DNA from: Spirosoma montaniterrae
GTDB lineage: Bacteria; Bacteroidota; Bacteroidia; Cytophagales; Spirosomataceae
DNA: 64,000 nt
Assembly: GCF_001988955.1 (NCBI RefSeq)
Contig: NZ_CP014263.1
Location: 2,294,001 to 2,358,000, forward strand
Direction: 5' to 3'
Shown here piece by piece: positions 15,857 through 25,070 of this stretch; positions within the stretch are counted from its first letter, which is position 1; the number at the start of each line of letters is the position of its first letter. The notes beneath the pieces are model-generated. The model saw only the letters and a list, made by a program, of their open reading frames with translations, did no database searches and was not told where the DNA came from. The translations under genes and the position numbers were made by a program.

Positions 15857-18466
15857 ATGCACACATTCTGTTACGGCTCACTCCTGTTGCTACTTTGTAT
15901 GGCTTTCGCCCGCCCGTTCTCAATTGCCCAACCCGTACCTGTCGAAGCGGGTGTCTCGAAAACGCTGGCCGTTGCCCGGCAAAAAAGCATCAGCAACGTA
16001 GACTACGAATTAAATTTCGACATTCCCGCCGACAAAAACCAGCCCATTCCAGCCAGCGAAACCGTTACATTCGACTGGAAGCCCAACGGCCAGCCGGTTC
16101 AGCTCGATTTTAAAGAAGAACGCACTCACATTCAGGCTGTTTCGGTAAACGGCGCGTCGGTCCCGATTGTTTTCGAGAACGAACACCTGCTCATCGGTCC
16201 CGACCTGCTGAAGCGCGGACCGAACCGCGTTGACATTCAGTTTATTGCCGGTAATCTTTCGCTCAACCGCAACGACGATTACGCTTACACGCTGCTCGTA
16301 CCCGACCGCGCCCGTACCGTTTTTCCCTGTTTCGACCAGCCCGATCTAAAAGCTACCTTTCAGCTTTCGCTTACTGTTCCGGCCAACTGGCAGGCCATGA
16401 CCAATGCTTCGCTTCGGCACACAATTTACAATACAGACAAAAGCCGACTAACCTATGATTTCGTGCCTTCGGAAAAGATTCCGACGTACCTGTTTTCGTT
16501 CGTAGCGGGCCGGTTTACGCCCGTTTCCCGAACAATAGACAAACGGTCTATGACGCTGCTGCACCGCGAAACCGATAGCACCAAACTCCGGCTGAGCCTT
16601 GACCCGATTTTCACGCTGCACGCCGACGCGCTGCGATTTCTGGAAGACTACACGCAGCTACCGTATCCGTTTCAGAAGTTCGGTTTTGCGGCCATTCCCG
16701 ATTTTCAGTACGGCGGCATGGAACACGTCGGAGCTATCGATTACCGCTCGTCGGCCCTGTTTTTAGACGATGGAGCCACCCGCGACCAGAAGCTAAGCCG
16801 GGCCACGCTTATTGCCCACGAAACGGCGCATATGTGGTTTGGCGACCTCGTAACGATGCGGTGGTTCGATGATGTGTGGCTGAAAGAAGTCTTCGCTAAT
16901 TTCATAGCCGATAAGATTGTAGAAAAAAGCACCGACGCATCGGGTTCTTCCGAAGCTAACTATGACCTGCAATTTGTGGTCGATCATTTTCCGGCGGCTT
17001 ATGCCGTTGACCGCACCGCCGGGGCCAATCCCATCGGGCAACCGCTCGCCAATTTGCAGGAAGCCGGTACACTCTATGGCGGCATTATCTACCACAAAGC
17101 ACCGATCATGATGCGGCAGTTGGAGCGGCTGATGGGAAAAGACGCCCTCCGCGACGGCCTGCGCGAGTACCTGAAAACCTACGCCTTCGGCAACGCGACG
17201 TGGACCGACCTGATTACGATTTTAGACAAACGAACGCCCGTCGATCTGGCTGCGTGGAGCCGTATCTGGGTCAGCGAAACGGGCCGACCCGTGTTTTCGC
17301 ACCAGTTAAACCAGCAGGGCGGACGCATCACGCAGTTCACGATTTCGCAAATGGGCGAAGATGGTTCGGCGCGGCTTTGGCCGCAACTGTTCGAGGTTGC
17401 GCTGGTGTATGCCGACCGGGTTGAGGAACTAACCGTGAACATGAACGCCCGAACGGTTTCGGTCGCTAAAGCCATCGGAAAAGCCGCGCCATTGTTTGTG
17501 CTGTTCAATACGTCGGGGCAGGGCTACGGGCGGTTTCCGATTGGCGTTTCAAGTATGCCATTGCTTGACGTAATGGCATACCTGAAACGCATAAAAAGCC
17601 CGGTTGCCCGCGCGGCCACTTACATCAATCTGTATGAAAACATGCTGGCGGGGAAGGGTATCTCGCCGAATCAGTTAGCGGATTTTTATCAGCAACAACT
17701 TGCCGACGAAGCCGATGAATTAGCACTGCGATTGCTGACGGGGCAATTGTCTGATCTTGTCTGGCACTTCACCAAACCCGCCGACCGACCTGCCCGCGCT
17801 GTTGCGGTGGAGCAAGTTGCATGGCAGGCCATGAACCAGGCTAAAACGCCCGGCCTACGCAAGCTGCTGTTTCGACTGTATCAGAACGTTGCCCTGACCG
17901 ACACGGCCCAACAGCGGCTTTATGGTATCTGGGAAACGCAAAACGCTCCGGCAGGGGTTACGCTGACCGAAGACGACTACACGAATCTGGCCCTTGCGCT
18001 GGCCGTTCGCGACTATCCCGCCGATATGATTTTACCGCGTCAACTGGCCCGCGTCAAAAACCCCGACCGACAAAAACGGCTGGCCTTTCTCATGCCCGCG
18101 CTCTCGCCCGACATGGCCGAGCGCGACGCTTTTTTTGCGGGATTGGCTGTAGATAAAAATCGCGACCGCGAAGCCTGGGTTACGGCGGCTTTGGGCTATC
18201 TGCACCACCCACTCCGGGCCGAAACGTCGAAAAAATATCTACCCAAAAGTCTTGACCTTCTGGACGAAATACAGCGAACGGGCGATATTTTCTTTCCTGA
18301 ACAATGGCTACGGGCCACGCTGGGCGCGTATCAAACGCCCGACGTGGCCGCGCTAATTCGCCAGTTTCTAACCGACCGCCCGAACTACAACCCGCGTTTG
18401 CGAAACAAACTGCTGCAAGCTGCCGACACGCCGTTTCGGGCCAGTCGGTTATTATATGGGCGATAA
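15857..18466 (+). CDS. M1-family zinc aminopeptidase, secreted
   Basis: 869 aa from the ATG at 15857, chosen because it begins a good signal peptide (YGSLLLLLCMAFARPFSIAQ); the open frame upstream overlaps the divergent gene. Contains the M1 exopeptidase motif as GGMEH and the zinc site His321-Glu322-Thr-Ala-His325 with the third ligand Glu344 (LKEVFANF). The domain order fits the family: N-terminal beta saddle, thermolysin-like catalytic domain, small beta domain and a long helical C-terminal domain. It would trim N-terminal residues from peptides in the periplasm. A long inverted repeat follows at 18480-18537. Confidence 0.95.
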   Translation: MHTFCYGSLLLLLCMAFARPFSIAQPVPVEAGVSKTLAVARQKSISNVDYELNFDIPADKNQPIPASETVTFDWKPNGQPVQLDFKEERTHIQAVSVNGASVPIVFENEHLLIGPDLLKRGPNRVDIQFIAGNLSLNRNDDYAYTLLVPDRARTVFPCFDQPDLKATFQLSLTVPANWQAMTNASLRHTIYNTDKSRLTYDFVPSEKIPTYLFSFVAGRFTPVSRTIDKRSMTLLHRETDSTKLRLSLDPIFTLHADALRFLEDYTQLPYPFQKFGFAAIPDFQYGGMEHVGAIDYRSSALFLDDGATRDQKLSRATLIAHETAHMWFGDLVTMRWFDDVWLKEVFANFIADKIVEKSTDASGSSEANYDLQFVVDHFPAAYAVDRTAGANPIGQPLANLQEAGTLYGGIIYHKAPIMMRQLERLMGKDALRDGLREYLKTYAFGNATWTDLITILDKRTPVDLAAWSRIWVSETGRPVFSHQLNQQGGRITQFTISQMGEDGSARLWPQLFEVALVYADRVEELTVNMNARTVSVAKAIGKAAPLFVLFNTSGQGYGRFPIGVSSMPLLDVMAYLKRIKSPVARAATYINLYENMLAGKGISPNQLADFYQQQLADEADELALRLLTGQLSDLVWHFTKPADRPARAVAVEQVAWQAMNQAKTPGLRKLLFRLYQNVALTDTAQQRLYGIWETQNAPAGVTLTEDDYTNLALALAVRDYPADMILPRQLARVKNPDRQKRLAFLMPALSPDMAERDAFFAGLAVDKNRDREAWVTAALGYLHHPLRAETSKKYLPKSLDLLDEIQRTGDIFFPEQWLRATLGAYQTPDVAALIRQFLTDRPNYNPRLRNKLLQAADTPFRASRLLYGR

Positions 18467-18479
18467 GCCGTTATTCCGC

Positions 18480-18537
18480 CCATTCCGTAAGGGGGCGAAT
18501 TAATTCCGGGACGCGTAGTCGCCCCCTTACGGAATGG
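18480..18537. terminator. Bidirectional inverted repeat between convergent genes
   Basis: 19-bp perfect arms (18480-18498 and 18519-18537) around a 20-nt loop. The left arm and loop share the GTAAGGGGGCGAATTAATTC core with the perfect palindrome at 28196-28265. It sits between the aminopeptidase stop and the convergent membrane-protein gene and presumably ends both transcripts. Confidence 0.75.
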
Positions 18538-18870
18538 CTACAGCACGTTCATTAACATGATGCCCAGATGCACCACGGCACTTACGGCGAAGGCCGGAAA
18601 AACGTATTTCATCGACTGGGCCGATAGAATGGGCACCAATGCCAGCAGAAAACAAAGGTTACAGACCAGCAGTTGCCAATCGCCACCGCCAAAATAAAAC
18701 ATCGTGAGCAGAGCTACCGGCGATAGCAAACAGCCCTGAACGGTGAGGATCGTTGCTGCCCAGCCAGCCCGGTTAAAATCAGCCTTTTCGGCAAACTGTT
18801 TATAGGTAGAAAGCCAGTTGAGGGTTTCTGTCTGGGGATGTGTGTATGTCGATTGTGCGAGCGTTGCCAT
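18538..18870 (-). CDS. Small membrane protein, unknown
   Basis: 110 aa. A hydrophilic N-terminus (1-38), then three predicted membrane helices (about 39-60, 67-83, 88-108; WAATILTVQGCLL, LLVCNLCFLLALVPIL, VFPAFAVSAVVHLGIML). No family recognised. The stop codon abuts the inverted repeat. Divergent from the catalase-like gene, separated by about 140 nt. Confidence 0.65.
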   Translation of the reverse strand: MATLAQSTYTHPQTETLNWLSTYKQFAEKADFNRAGWAATILTVQGCLLSPVALLTMFYFGGGDWQLLVCNLCFLLALVPILSAQSMKYVFPAFAVSAVVHLGIMLMNVL

Positions 18871-19010
18871 GATTGTTTATCGTTTCGTTGACAATACAAA
18901 ACAACACACAGGTAGCTGCCCCAATCCTGACCGGCGTCAATCAGAAAATTGATTTTTAACAGATTTTCGTTTCTCGCGGATTTTAGCATATTGCCGCCAA
19001 TTCTATTCAT

Positions 19011-20171
19011 ATGGAAAGTCAGCCTCAAGAATTCACGCCCGCACCGGGCCGTCCGCATTCCGAAGATAAGAGCGACCAGTCCTATCTACACACCAGATGG
19101 TCAGGAGCTTACGGCACGTTTATCGTAACGCATGACGTGTCGGCCTACACCAGCACCAGGGTGTTTAGTGAAGTGGGCAAGCGCACCCGCGTATCGGTAC
19201 GCTTCGGGATGGTGGGCGCTGAAAACGATGCTACCGATACCGAACGCAACATGTGCGGTTTTGCCGTGACATTTCATTCCGACGAGGGCAACTGGGAAAT
19301 AGCCGGTAGCAACCTGCCCGTTTTTTCGGTGAACGATCCGCAAAAATTCAGCGATTTCGTTCACACACCACCCGCTCATCTGAAATCGCCGACGATGCTG
19401 TGGGATTACTGGAGTCAGACCCCCGAAAGTCTGCATCAGGTGATGATGTTGATGAGCGACCGGGGATTGCCACAGAGCTACCGATTCATGAACGGCTATG
19501 GCGTACATACGTTCAGTTTCATCAACGCCAACGGCGAGCGGTTCTGGGCGAAAATACGCGTCAAATCGGCGCAGGGCATAGAATTTTTCGCCGATACCGA
19601 AAAGAAAGCTAAAGGCATTGACTTCGCGCAGCGCGACCTCGCCGAAGCCATCGACCGGGGTGAGTTTCCGCGCTGGAGCCTGAAAGTACAGGTGATGCCC
19701 GAAGCCGAAGCCACTACCTACCGCTACGACCCGTTCGATCTTACCAACGTATGGCCCCACATCGATTATCCACTCATCGACGTGGGCGTGGTAGAGCTAA
19801 ACGAAAAGTCGGGCTTTCTTCCCAACAGTTTCGCCGATGCCGCTGTTGATACCCGCTTCAGCGAACCCGCCCCGAATCCCGATTACCCCACTCCGGTCTG
19901 GTATGAACGCCCCGCCGGAAGAGCCGACGACCCGTATAGTCAACCGGGCGACTTGTTCCGTAGGGTGATGAAAGCCGACGAACGCAGGCGGCTGGTTGCC
20001 AATGTCGTGGCGTCGATGAACAGCATCAGTGGCCCTAACCGCGAGATCATTATTGATCGGCAACTGTGCCACTGGTTCCGCTGCGACATTGCGCTGGGCA
20101 TGGCGATTGCGCAGGGTCTCGGCGTCGACATGGCGAACCTGCGACGGATGATGACCGGGCAGCACGGATGA
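19011..20171 (+). CDS. Catalase-like protein missing the proximal haem-binding segment
   Basis: 386 aa, against about 480-500 for clade 3 mono-functional catalases. Most of the catalase core is recognisable: SYLHTRWSGAYG with the distal His27, GSNLPVF with the distal Asn101, MNGYGVHTFSFINANGERFW, and DPFDLTNVWPH. After VVELNEKSG (to residue 268) the family normally continues for about 80 residues that include RLFxYxD with the haem-ligating tyrosine. Here it goes straight to FLPNSF, where family members have YFPNSF. The N-terminal arm is also about 40 residues short. Haem binding and catalase activity are therefore doubtful; the frame is otherwise intact, which suggests some retained use. Convergent with the DUF4386 gene, 3 nt apart. 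Confidence 0.85.
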   Translation: MESQPQEFTPAPGRPHSEDKSDQSYLHTRWSGAYGTFIVTHDVSAYTSTRVFSEVGKRTRVSVRFGMVGAENDATDTERNMCGFAVTFHSDEGNWEIAGSNLPVFSVNDPQKFSDFVHTPPAHLKSPTMLWDYWSQTPESLHQVMMLMSDRGLPQSYRFMNGYGVHTFSFINANGERFWAKIRVKSAQGIEFFADTEKKAKGIDFAQRDLAEAIDRGEFPRWSLKVQVMPEAEATTYRYDPFDLTNVWPHIDYPLIDVGVVELNEKSGFLPNSFADAAVDTRFSEPAPNPDYPTPVWYERPAGRADDPYSQPGDLFRRVMKADERRRLVANVVASMNSISGPNREIIIDRQLCHWFRCDIALGMAIAQGLGVDMANLRRMMTGQHG

Positions 20172-20174
20172 ACA

Positions 20175-20879
20175 TCAATCCATGCGTCTGAATTGTATGC
20201 CTACAACCAGCAACCATACCAGCCAGAGCGTGCTGCCCAGCAACCCGGCCAGCTCCCAATTCGGGAAGCCGGGTATGACCGTCGCGAAGAGTTCGGCCTG
20301 TGCCAGCAGATAAATACCCGACGCGCCGTAGCCGAGGTAGCTTACCCAGTGCGGAAACAACCCCAGCCGCTCCAACGCCCTCGACAATAGCACAGTATAA
20401 ATAATGGTCAGTAGCTGCCCCATATGCTCGCCCAGTACCACCCCTCCGTACTGGTGTACCGCACTGAAAACGATTGCCACGACTTGCCGGGTGGCCGGGT
20501 CTGTAGCGTTGACGTACTGAGCAGCCAACACCGGCACTACAAACGGCCATCGCAGCAATCCGACGATTTGTACCACTGCCGAGATAATCCCCAGCGCAGT
20601 AGCCCACCGAATCGCTGAATCCAGACCTTCAAGTCGCTGACCGATAAGTACATACGCCCGAAGCAAGGGCAATCCGCTGATGGCAAACAGCCACCATAGC
20701 CCAACGAGTGTACTGCCTCCTTCATGGAAGCGGGTCAGCACAATGCCGGGGTCCTGCCGCAGAATGTCGGGGTAGTCGAAGACCATCGTCAGCGTTGTGT
20801 AGGGAAGCATGATGAGTACAACCCCACCAATGAGCAAGTTGCCAATATGTTGGTCAGACGGAAGTGTTGCCGTTTTCAT
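20175..20879 (-). CDS. DUF4386-like integral membrane protein
   Basis: 234 aa, six or so membrane helices spread through the length (GNLLIGGVVLIMLPYTTL, LVGLWWLFAISGLPLL, ATALGIISAVVQIVGLL and others), with the loop QYGGVVLGEHMGQLL typical of the DUF4386 family. Function unknown in the family. It follows the small outer-membrane protein gene by 21 nt and the Crp-type regulator further upstream, so all three may be one unit. Confidence 0.7.
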   Translation of the reverse strand: MKTATLPSDQHIGNLLIGGVVLIMLPYTTLTMVFDYPDILRQDPGIVLTRFHEGGSTLVGLWWLFAISGLPLLRAYVLIGQRLEGLDSAIRWATALGIISAVVQIVGLLRWPFVVPVLAAQYVNATDPATRQVVAIVFSAVHQYGGVVLGEHMGQLLTIIYTVLLSRALERLGLFPHWVSYLGYGASGIYLLAQAELFATVIPGFPNWELAGLLGSTLWLVWLLVVGIQFRRMD

Positions 20880-20900
20880 TGACTATGTGAGATGGGTGAA

Positions 20901-21350
20901 TTACCAGTGAAACGAGTAGCTGATGCCGGGAGTAGGATTGATTTTGAGATCGTTGTCGGTGCTGGCTATGGCAATCACGCCAAGCCGCAGGTTTAGCCCC
21001 CGCCAGACCATCCACCGGAAACCAACCTCTGCCGAAGCCGCATTCTGATCCCGATAATCGCGATTCAGACCGTGCAGGTAAGCCACCGACGTGTACAATG
21101 ACGACGGATTTTCGCGCCGGCCAACGGGCAGAAACCAGTAGGTCAGGCCCGTTTTGACAAATTGCGTTGTTGTGTTGGGCGTGAAGTTGGTGACGTAATA
21201 GCCCGCATGAACCGAAACGTGATTTCGGCGGTATTCGAGACCGATGGATGGATTACGAAACCCATTGATACTGATTTCGTTGCGTGGAAAACGCTGGGCA
21301 AATGCTGAGCCGACCGACAGCAGCAGTCCGGCTATAATAATTGATTTCAT
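20901..21350 (-). CDS. Small outer-membrane beta-barrel-like protein
   Basis: 149 aa. Signal peptide ending SAFAQ, then alternating amphipathic strands (ISINGFRNPSIGLEYRR, VSVHAGYYVTNF, GLTYWFLPVG) and a terminal aromatic (SYSFHW), features of an eight-stranded outer-membrane barrel. No named family recognised. An inverted repeat AGACA-AA-TGTCT at 21411-21422 lies in its upstream region and could be an operator. Confidence 0.65.
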   Translation of the reverse strand: MKSIIIAGLLLSVGSAFAQRFPRNEISINGFRNPSIGLEYRRNHVSVHAGYYVTNFTPNTTTQFVKTGLTYWFLPVGRRENPSSLYTSVAYLHGLNRDYRDQNAASAEVGFRWMVWRGLNLRLGVIAIASTDNDLKINPTPGISYSFHW

Positions 21351-21440
21351 ACCGTCATTTTTTTATGTTAGCGACGGTACAAAGGTGGTTGTCGGGTTCA
21401 GCCGAAAACGTAGACAAATGTCTAATTCGGTAGGGGCGGT

Positions 21441-22004
21441 TCAGCGAATCTGCCCCCGGATACGGCTCAGATGGCGGGGCGTAACTCCCAGAATCGACGC
21501 CAGATAATGCAGCGGCACTTCCTGCAACAAATGCGGCTCTTCGTCCATCATTTTTTGATACCGCTGTTCAGCCGTCAGTGTCAGCAAGTTATACCGGCTC
21601 TCTTCAATGCAGTTGATCTGGTCTTCGAGTAATCCGACGTAAAACGTTTCAAAAGGTGGCAGGTCGTGGCGAAGCTGCACGAACGCCTGCCGGGAAATTA
21701 CCCAGATGACACTGTCGGTCAGCGCACGGATCGATTCGCGGGCTGGCTGCTGTTTTAGAAAACTGCTCAACGAAACCAAAAAATCGTCGGGACCGGCGGT
21801 GTAGGTCGTTAGTTCGTCGCCGTTGCGGTCGCAGAAAAACTGAAACAGACCCTGTTCCACAAACCCTAAGCGGTCGCAGATACGCCCCTCCTGGGTGAAT
21901 AATTCGCCTTTGTGCAATTGCTGCCGCTGAAACTTTCCAATTACGGTTGTTTGCTGATCGGCTTCAAAGCCACTGGCTACCAGAAATTCGTATAATCTAT
22001 CCAC
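21441..22004 (-). CDS. Crp/Fnr-family transcription regulator
   Basis: 187 aa. An N-terminal cyclic-nucleotide-binding-type beta-roll (about 15-120; KGELFTQEGRICDRLGFVEQGLF) and a C-terminal winged helix (about 145-185; LHYLASILGVTPRHLSRIR). Typical of the Bacteroidota Crp-like regulators that lack the exact cAMP-contact residues, so the effector is unknown. The adjacent outer-membrane and DUF4386 genes on the same strand are likely targets. A good promoter lies upstream (22030-22061). Confidence 0.9.
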   Translation of the reverse strand: MDRLYEFLVASGFEADQQTTVIGKFQRQQLHKGELFTQEGRICDRLGFVEQGLFQFFCDRNGDELTTYTAGPDDFLVSLSSFLKQQPARESIRALTDSVIWVISRQAFVQLRHDLPPFETFYVGLLEDQINCIEESRYNLLTLTAEQRYQKMMDEEPHLLQEVPLHYLASILGVTPRHLSRIRGQIR

Positions 22005-22029
22005 GCTGCTGTTTTTTTGCCGACGTATC

Positions 22030-22061
22030 CAAAGCTACATACCATTGGCTCTGTCTGCAAA
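22030..22061 (-). promoter_or_regulatory. Bacteroidota-type promoter for the Crp-like gene
   Basis: On the minus strand TTTG (22061-22058), 20 nt, TAGCTTTG (22037-22030), then the ATG at 22004. Both boxes match the consensus exactly. A weaker divergent promoter for the repair gene may overlap nearby (TTTG 22083-22086, 18 nt, GACCTTTG 22105-22112). Confidence 0.65.
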
Positions 22062-22152
22062 CCAACACCGCAAGAATCGGGTTTTGTGCGGCTGCGTTTC
22101 TACCGACCTTTGTAGAGGTCAACACAACCGAAACGTCGGACCGAAAACGCTC

Positions 22153-23010
22153 ATGAACACCAGCCACGCGTATACGTATCAGCAAATTGCCCGCGCTATC
22201 GAGCATCTGGCAGGCCATTATCAGCAACAGCCTACCTTAGCCGAACTGGCCGAGCGGGCCAGTCTCAGCGAGTTTCATTTTCAACGGCTTTTCACCGAGT
22301 GGGCCGGAGTAAGTCCGAAAAAATTCAGCCAGTTTCTGACCCTCGAACATGCCAAAGCGCAGCTTCGCCGGGGCGTTCCACTGACCGAAGCAGCCTACGA
22401 TGCGGGCTTGTCGGGCACGGGGCGGCTTCACGATTTGTTCGTAACCATTGAAGGCGTTACGCCGGGGCAGTTTAAACAGGCCGGAGCCGGATTAGTGATG
22501 CATTACGGCGTGTTCGATAGCCCGTTCGGTGCGTATCTGCTCGGCGTTATCGGCGGCAAAATTGCCCTGCTCCAGTTTATAGACGAAACGAATCAGCCTG
22601 AAACGCTCCTGCAAACCGCCTGGCCCGAAGCCAACCACCAGCACAATCCAGCCGCGCTGGAGACGCTGGCTGCTCAAATCTTTCCGGTAGCCGGTACGTT
22701 AGCTAATCGGCCAAATCAGCCGTTGCCGGTGTTGCTGCGTGGGTCGGCGTTTCAGTTGAAAGTCTGGGAAGCGTTGCTGAAAATTCCCGAAGGTCGGTTG
22801 GTTAGCTACGATCAGATTGCCGAATCCATCGGCCAGCCTTCGGCATCGCGGGCGGTTGGCACGGCCATTGGCAGCAACCCTGTTGGTTATTTGATCCCGT
22901 GTCATCGCGTTATCAAAAAAACCGGTCTATTTGGCGGCTACCGCTGGGGCACCGACCGCAAGCAGGCCATGCTCGGCTGGGAAGCCGCCCGAACAGTGGG
23001 TGAGTTATAA
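22153..23010 (+). CDS. AraC-type HTH fused to O6-methylguanine-DNA methyltransferase (Ada-like, no phosphotriester domain)
   Basis: 285 aa from the ATG at 22153. Residues about 5-105 are an AraC-type double HTH (LAELAERASLSEFHFQRLF); about 110-285 is the alkyltransferase, with the suicide cysteine Cys250 in IPCHRVI and the arginine-finger region ASRAVGTAIGSNP. The methyl-phosphotriester domain with its four zinc cysteines, present in full Ada, is absent. It should repair O6-alkylguanine and bind DNA; without the phosphotriester domain the classical Ada activation switch is missing. Starts divergently from the Crp-like gene. Confidence 0.9.
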   Translation: MNTSHAYTYQQIARAIEHLAGHYQQQPTLAELAERASLSEFHFQRLFTEWAGVSPKKFSQFLTLEHAKAQLRRGVPLTEAAYDAGLSGTGRLHDLFVTIEGVTPGQFKQAGAGLVMHYGVFDSPFGAYLLGVIGGKIALLQFIDETNQPETLLQTAWPEANHQHNPAALETLAAQIFPVAGTLANRPNQPLPVLLRGSAFQLKVWEALLKIPEGRLVSYDQIAESIGQPSASRAVGTAIGSNPVGYLIPCHRVIKKTGLFGGYRWGTDRKQAMLGWEAARTVGEL

Positions 23011-23071
23011 ACAAAAAACAGCCGTTTCTTTTACCTTTACGTTCATAATCAGCCATTTATTCACACTGACT

Positions 23072-23659
23072 ATGAAACGGTCTACAGGTTGTCTGGCGGG
23101 TTTGGGCCTGCTGATTTTGGTATCGCTGGTATACGGGGGTATTAGCTTTTATGGCGGCAAATGGATCGACCGTTACCAGCAACCGTGGGCCTACAGCACC
23201 AGCGAACCCATCTTAGTGGGGCAATGGCAGTGTCAGTTCAAAGACCCCGATGGTGTTGCCAAAACGCTTTCGCTAACTATTGGAGAACCCACTACCGACG
23301 ATGAACGCTGGGATAAGGCGTTCAGCAAACGAAAACGCAGGTCGCGAACCAACAAACGCGCTTTCGATGGCATGGCCGAGGTTTCGAGCCGCTTGGGTCG
23401 GGAGCCGTACGAAATCTGGGGAAGCGTGACCGAAGACGACATGCACCAGCTAAATCAGGTCGAATTTCGTTCGACGCTCGACAAGGGATTACCTAAACCG
23501 AACTTCTTCATCAACCTGACCAAAAACGGTCACTGGGACAACAATGCACTCCTGTTCACGCTGGTTTTCAGCTACCGCCGACCCGACGGTTCCAGCTTCT
23601 GGAGCAGCGACAACCCCCGCTTTAACCGCGAAATTCCTGTCAGGCTGGCCCGGCAGTGA
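23072..23659 (+). CDS. Membrane-anchored hypothetical protein
   Basis: 195 aa from the ATG at 23072. One N-terminal membrane anchor (CLAGLGLLILVSLVYGGISF), the rest outside the cytoplasm: mixed beta strands with a basic run KRKRRSRTNKR about residues 87-97. No family recognised. It stops 4 nt before the GNAT gene, so the two are probably co-translated. Confidence 0.65.
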   Translation: MKRSTGCLAGLGLLILVSLVYGGISFYGGKWIDRYQQPWAYSTSEPILVGQWQCQFKDPDGVAKTLSLTIGEPTTDDERWDKAFSKRKRRSRTNKRAFDGMAEVSSRLGREPYEIWGSVTEDDMHQLNQVEFRSTLDKGLPKPNFFINLTKNGHWDNNALLFTLVFSYRRPDGSSFWSSDNPRFNREIPVRLARQ

Positions 23660-23663
23660 GTCT

Positions 23664-24215
23664 ATGGATACACCCGTTACGCTCCAAACCCAGCGGTTGC
23701 GGCTGCGCCCGTGGCTACCTGCCGACGCCGAACCATTTGCCCGCATGAACGCCGACCCGGAGGTGATGGCCCACTACCCTACCCGACTGACCCGCGCCCA
23801 AAGCGATGAGCAGATGAACCGGCTGGCCCGGCACATCACCGAAACCGGCTGGGGACTTTGGGCCGTTGAAGTCATTGACATTGAGCCGTTTATTGGCTAT
23901 TGCGGCTTGTGGCCCGCAACATTCGACGCGCCTTTTACACCGGCCATTGAAATTGGCTGGCGCATAGCCCGGCCCTTCTGGGGAAAAAGCTACGCGTTTG
24001 AAGCAGCCGAAGCCGCCATGAATTTTGGCTTTGAAACGTTGGGCTTAGCCGAAATTGTGTCGTTCACCACTCCGGCTAATGTGCGTTCGCAACGGCTTAT
24101 GGAGCGGCTTGGCATGAGCCGCAACCCCGCCGACGATTTTGACCATCCGCGCCTGCCTGTCGGCCACCCGATGCGCCCGCACGTGCTGTACCGCAAAAGC
24201 CGTGACTTATCATAA
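23664..24215 (+). CDS. GNAT-family N-acetyltransferase (RimJ/RimL type)
   Basis: 183 aa from the ATG at 23664. N-terminal LQTQRLRLRPWLPADAEPF and the GWRIARPFWGKSYAFEAAEA block (acetyl-CoA loop as RPFWGKSY) place it with the RimJ/RimL-like acetyltransferases, followed by VRSQRLMERLGM. Substrate unknown; family members acetylate ribosomal proteins, amino acids or antibiotics. Its end overlaps the end of convergent murI by 6 nt. Confidence 0.88.
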   Translation: MDTPVTLQTQRLRLRPWLPADAEPFARMNADPEVMAHYPTRLTRAQSDEQMNRLARHITETGWGLWAVEVIDIEPFIGYCGLWPATFDAPFTPAIEIGWRIARPFWGKSYAFEAAEAAMNFGFETLGLAEIVSFTTPANVRSQRLMERLGMSRNPADDFDHPRLPVGHPMRPHVLYRKSRDLS

Positions 24216-25070
24216 TACCAGCATGTCAGACCGCACGGCTTCGCCGTAGAACACGGTCGCCTGCCGGTCAAAGTCGGCGGTTGAATCGGTTGTCAGGAAG
24301 GTGCGCTGCCCGTGTTGGCTGCACTGCCGCTCGATTTCAGGATGGCGCAGCAGATAATCAGCCAAACTATCGGCCACAATACCGCCCTGACTGAGAATGG
24401 TTGTTTCTGCCGGAACATACTGCCGTATCTTATTGACTAACAGCGGATAGTGCGTACAAGCCAATAGCAGCGTGTCGATGTCAGGCGATTGCGCCAGCAG
24501 CCGGTCGAGGTGTTGACGCACGAAATAATCGGCACCGGGCCGGTCGTACTCGCCATTTTCGACCAATGGCACCCACATCGGGCAGGCTTCCTGAAACACG
24601 CGCAGTTCGGGAAAAAACTTCTCAATCTCAACTACATACGACTCCGACGAAACCGTACCGCGCGTTGCCAGAATGCCAACCTGCCCGGTTTTGGTATAAT
24701 TGCCAATTACCTCGGTCGTAGGTCGAATTACGCCCAACACGCGCCGGTTCGGACCGTCGAGTCCGGGACCATCCAGTCCGGGAGCAAGCGTTGGCAAATC
24801 GAGTTGCTGAATATTACGCAGGGCTTTAGCCGACGCCGTGTTGCAGGCCAGAATCACGAGCCGACAGCCCCGGTCGAACAAATGCCGGACACATTCGAGC
24901 GTGTAGTGGTACACGGTCTCGAAGGAGCGGGTGCCGTAGGGCGTTCGGGCGTTGTCGCCGAGGTACACGTAATCGTACTGCGGCAGTTTCTGTACAATCT
25001 CACGCAGCACCGTTAACCCGCCGTAACCAGAGTCAAAAACGCCGATTGGTTGGTTTTCGACCATCGTCAC
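24210..25070 (-). CDS. murI: Glutamate racemase
   Basis: 286 aa from a GTG at 25070 that overlaps the alaS stop (GTGA), or 284 aa from the ATG at 25064. Makes D-glutamate for peptidoglycan. The substrate motif [10 protein letters not shown] and both catalytic cysteines are present: Cys76 in ACNTAS and the second in ACTHYPLL. One oddity is a duplicated GLDGP pair in [11 protein letters not shown] (about residue 100), not expected in the family and possibly a small tandem repeat expansion in a surface loop. Coupled to alaS. Confidence 0.95.
   Translation of the reverse strand: MTMVENQPIGVFDSGYGGLTVLREIVQKLPQYDYVYLGDNARTPYGTRSFETVYHYTLECVRHLFDRGCRLVILACNTASAKALRNIQQLDLPTLAPGLDGPGLDGPNRRVLGVIRPTTEVIGNYTKTGQVGILATRGTVSSESYVVEIEKFFPELRVFQEACPMWVPLVENGEYDRPGADYFVRQHLDRLLAQSPDIDTLLLACTHYPLLVNKIRQYVPAETTILSQGGIVADSLADYLLRHPEIERQCSQHGQRTFLTTDSTADFDRQATVFYGEAVRSDMLVL

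Noticed and set aside
19101..19760. Antisense frame under the catalase-like gene
   Set aside because: The plus-strand protein is clearly catalase-related; the antisense frame has no recognisable feature.
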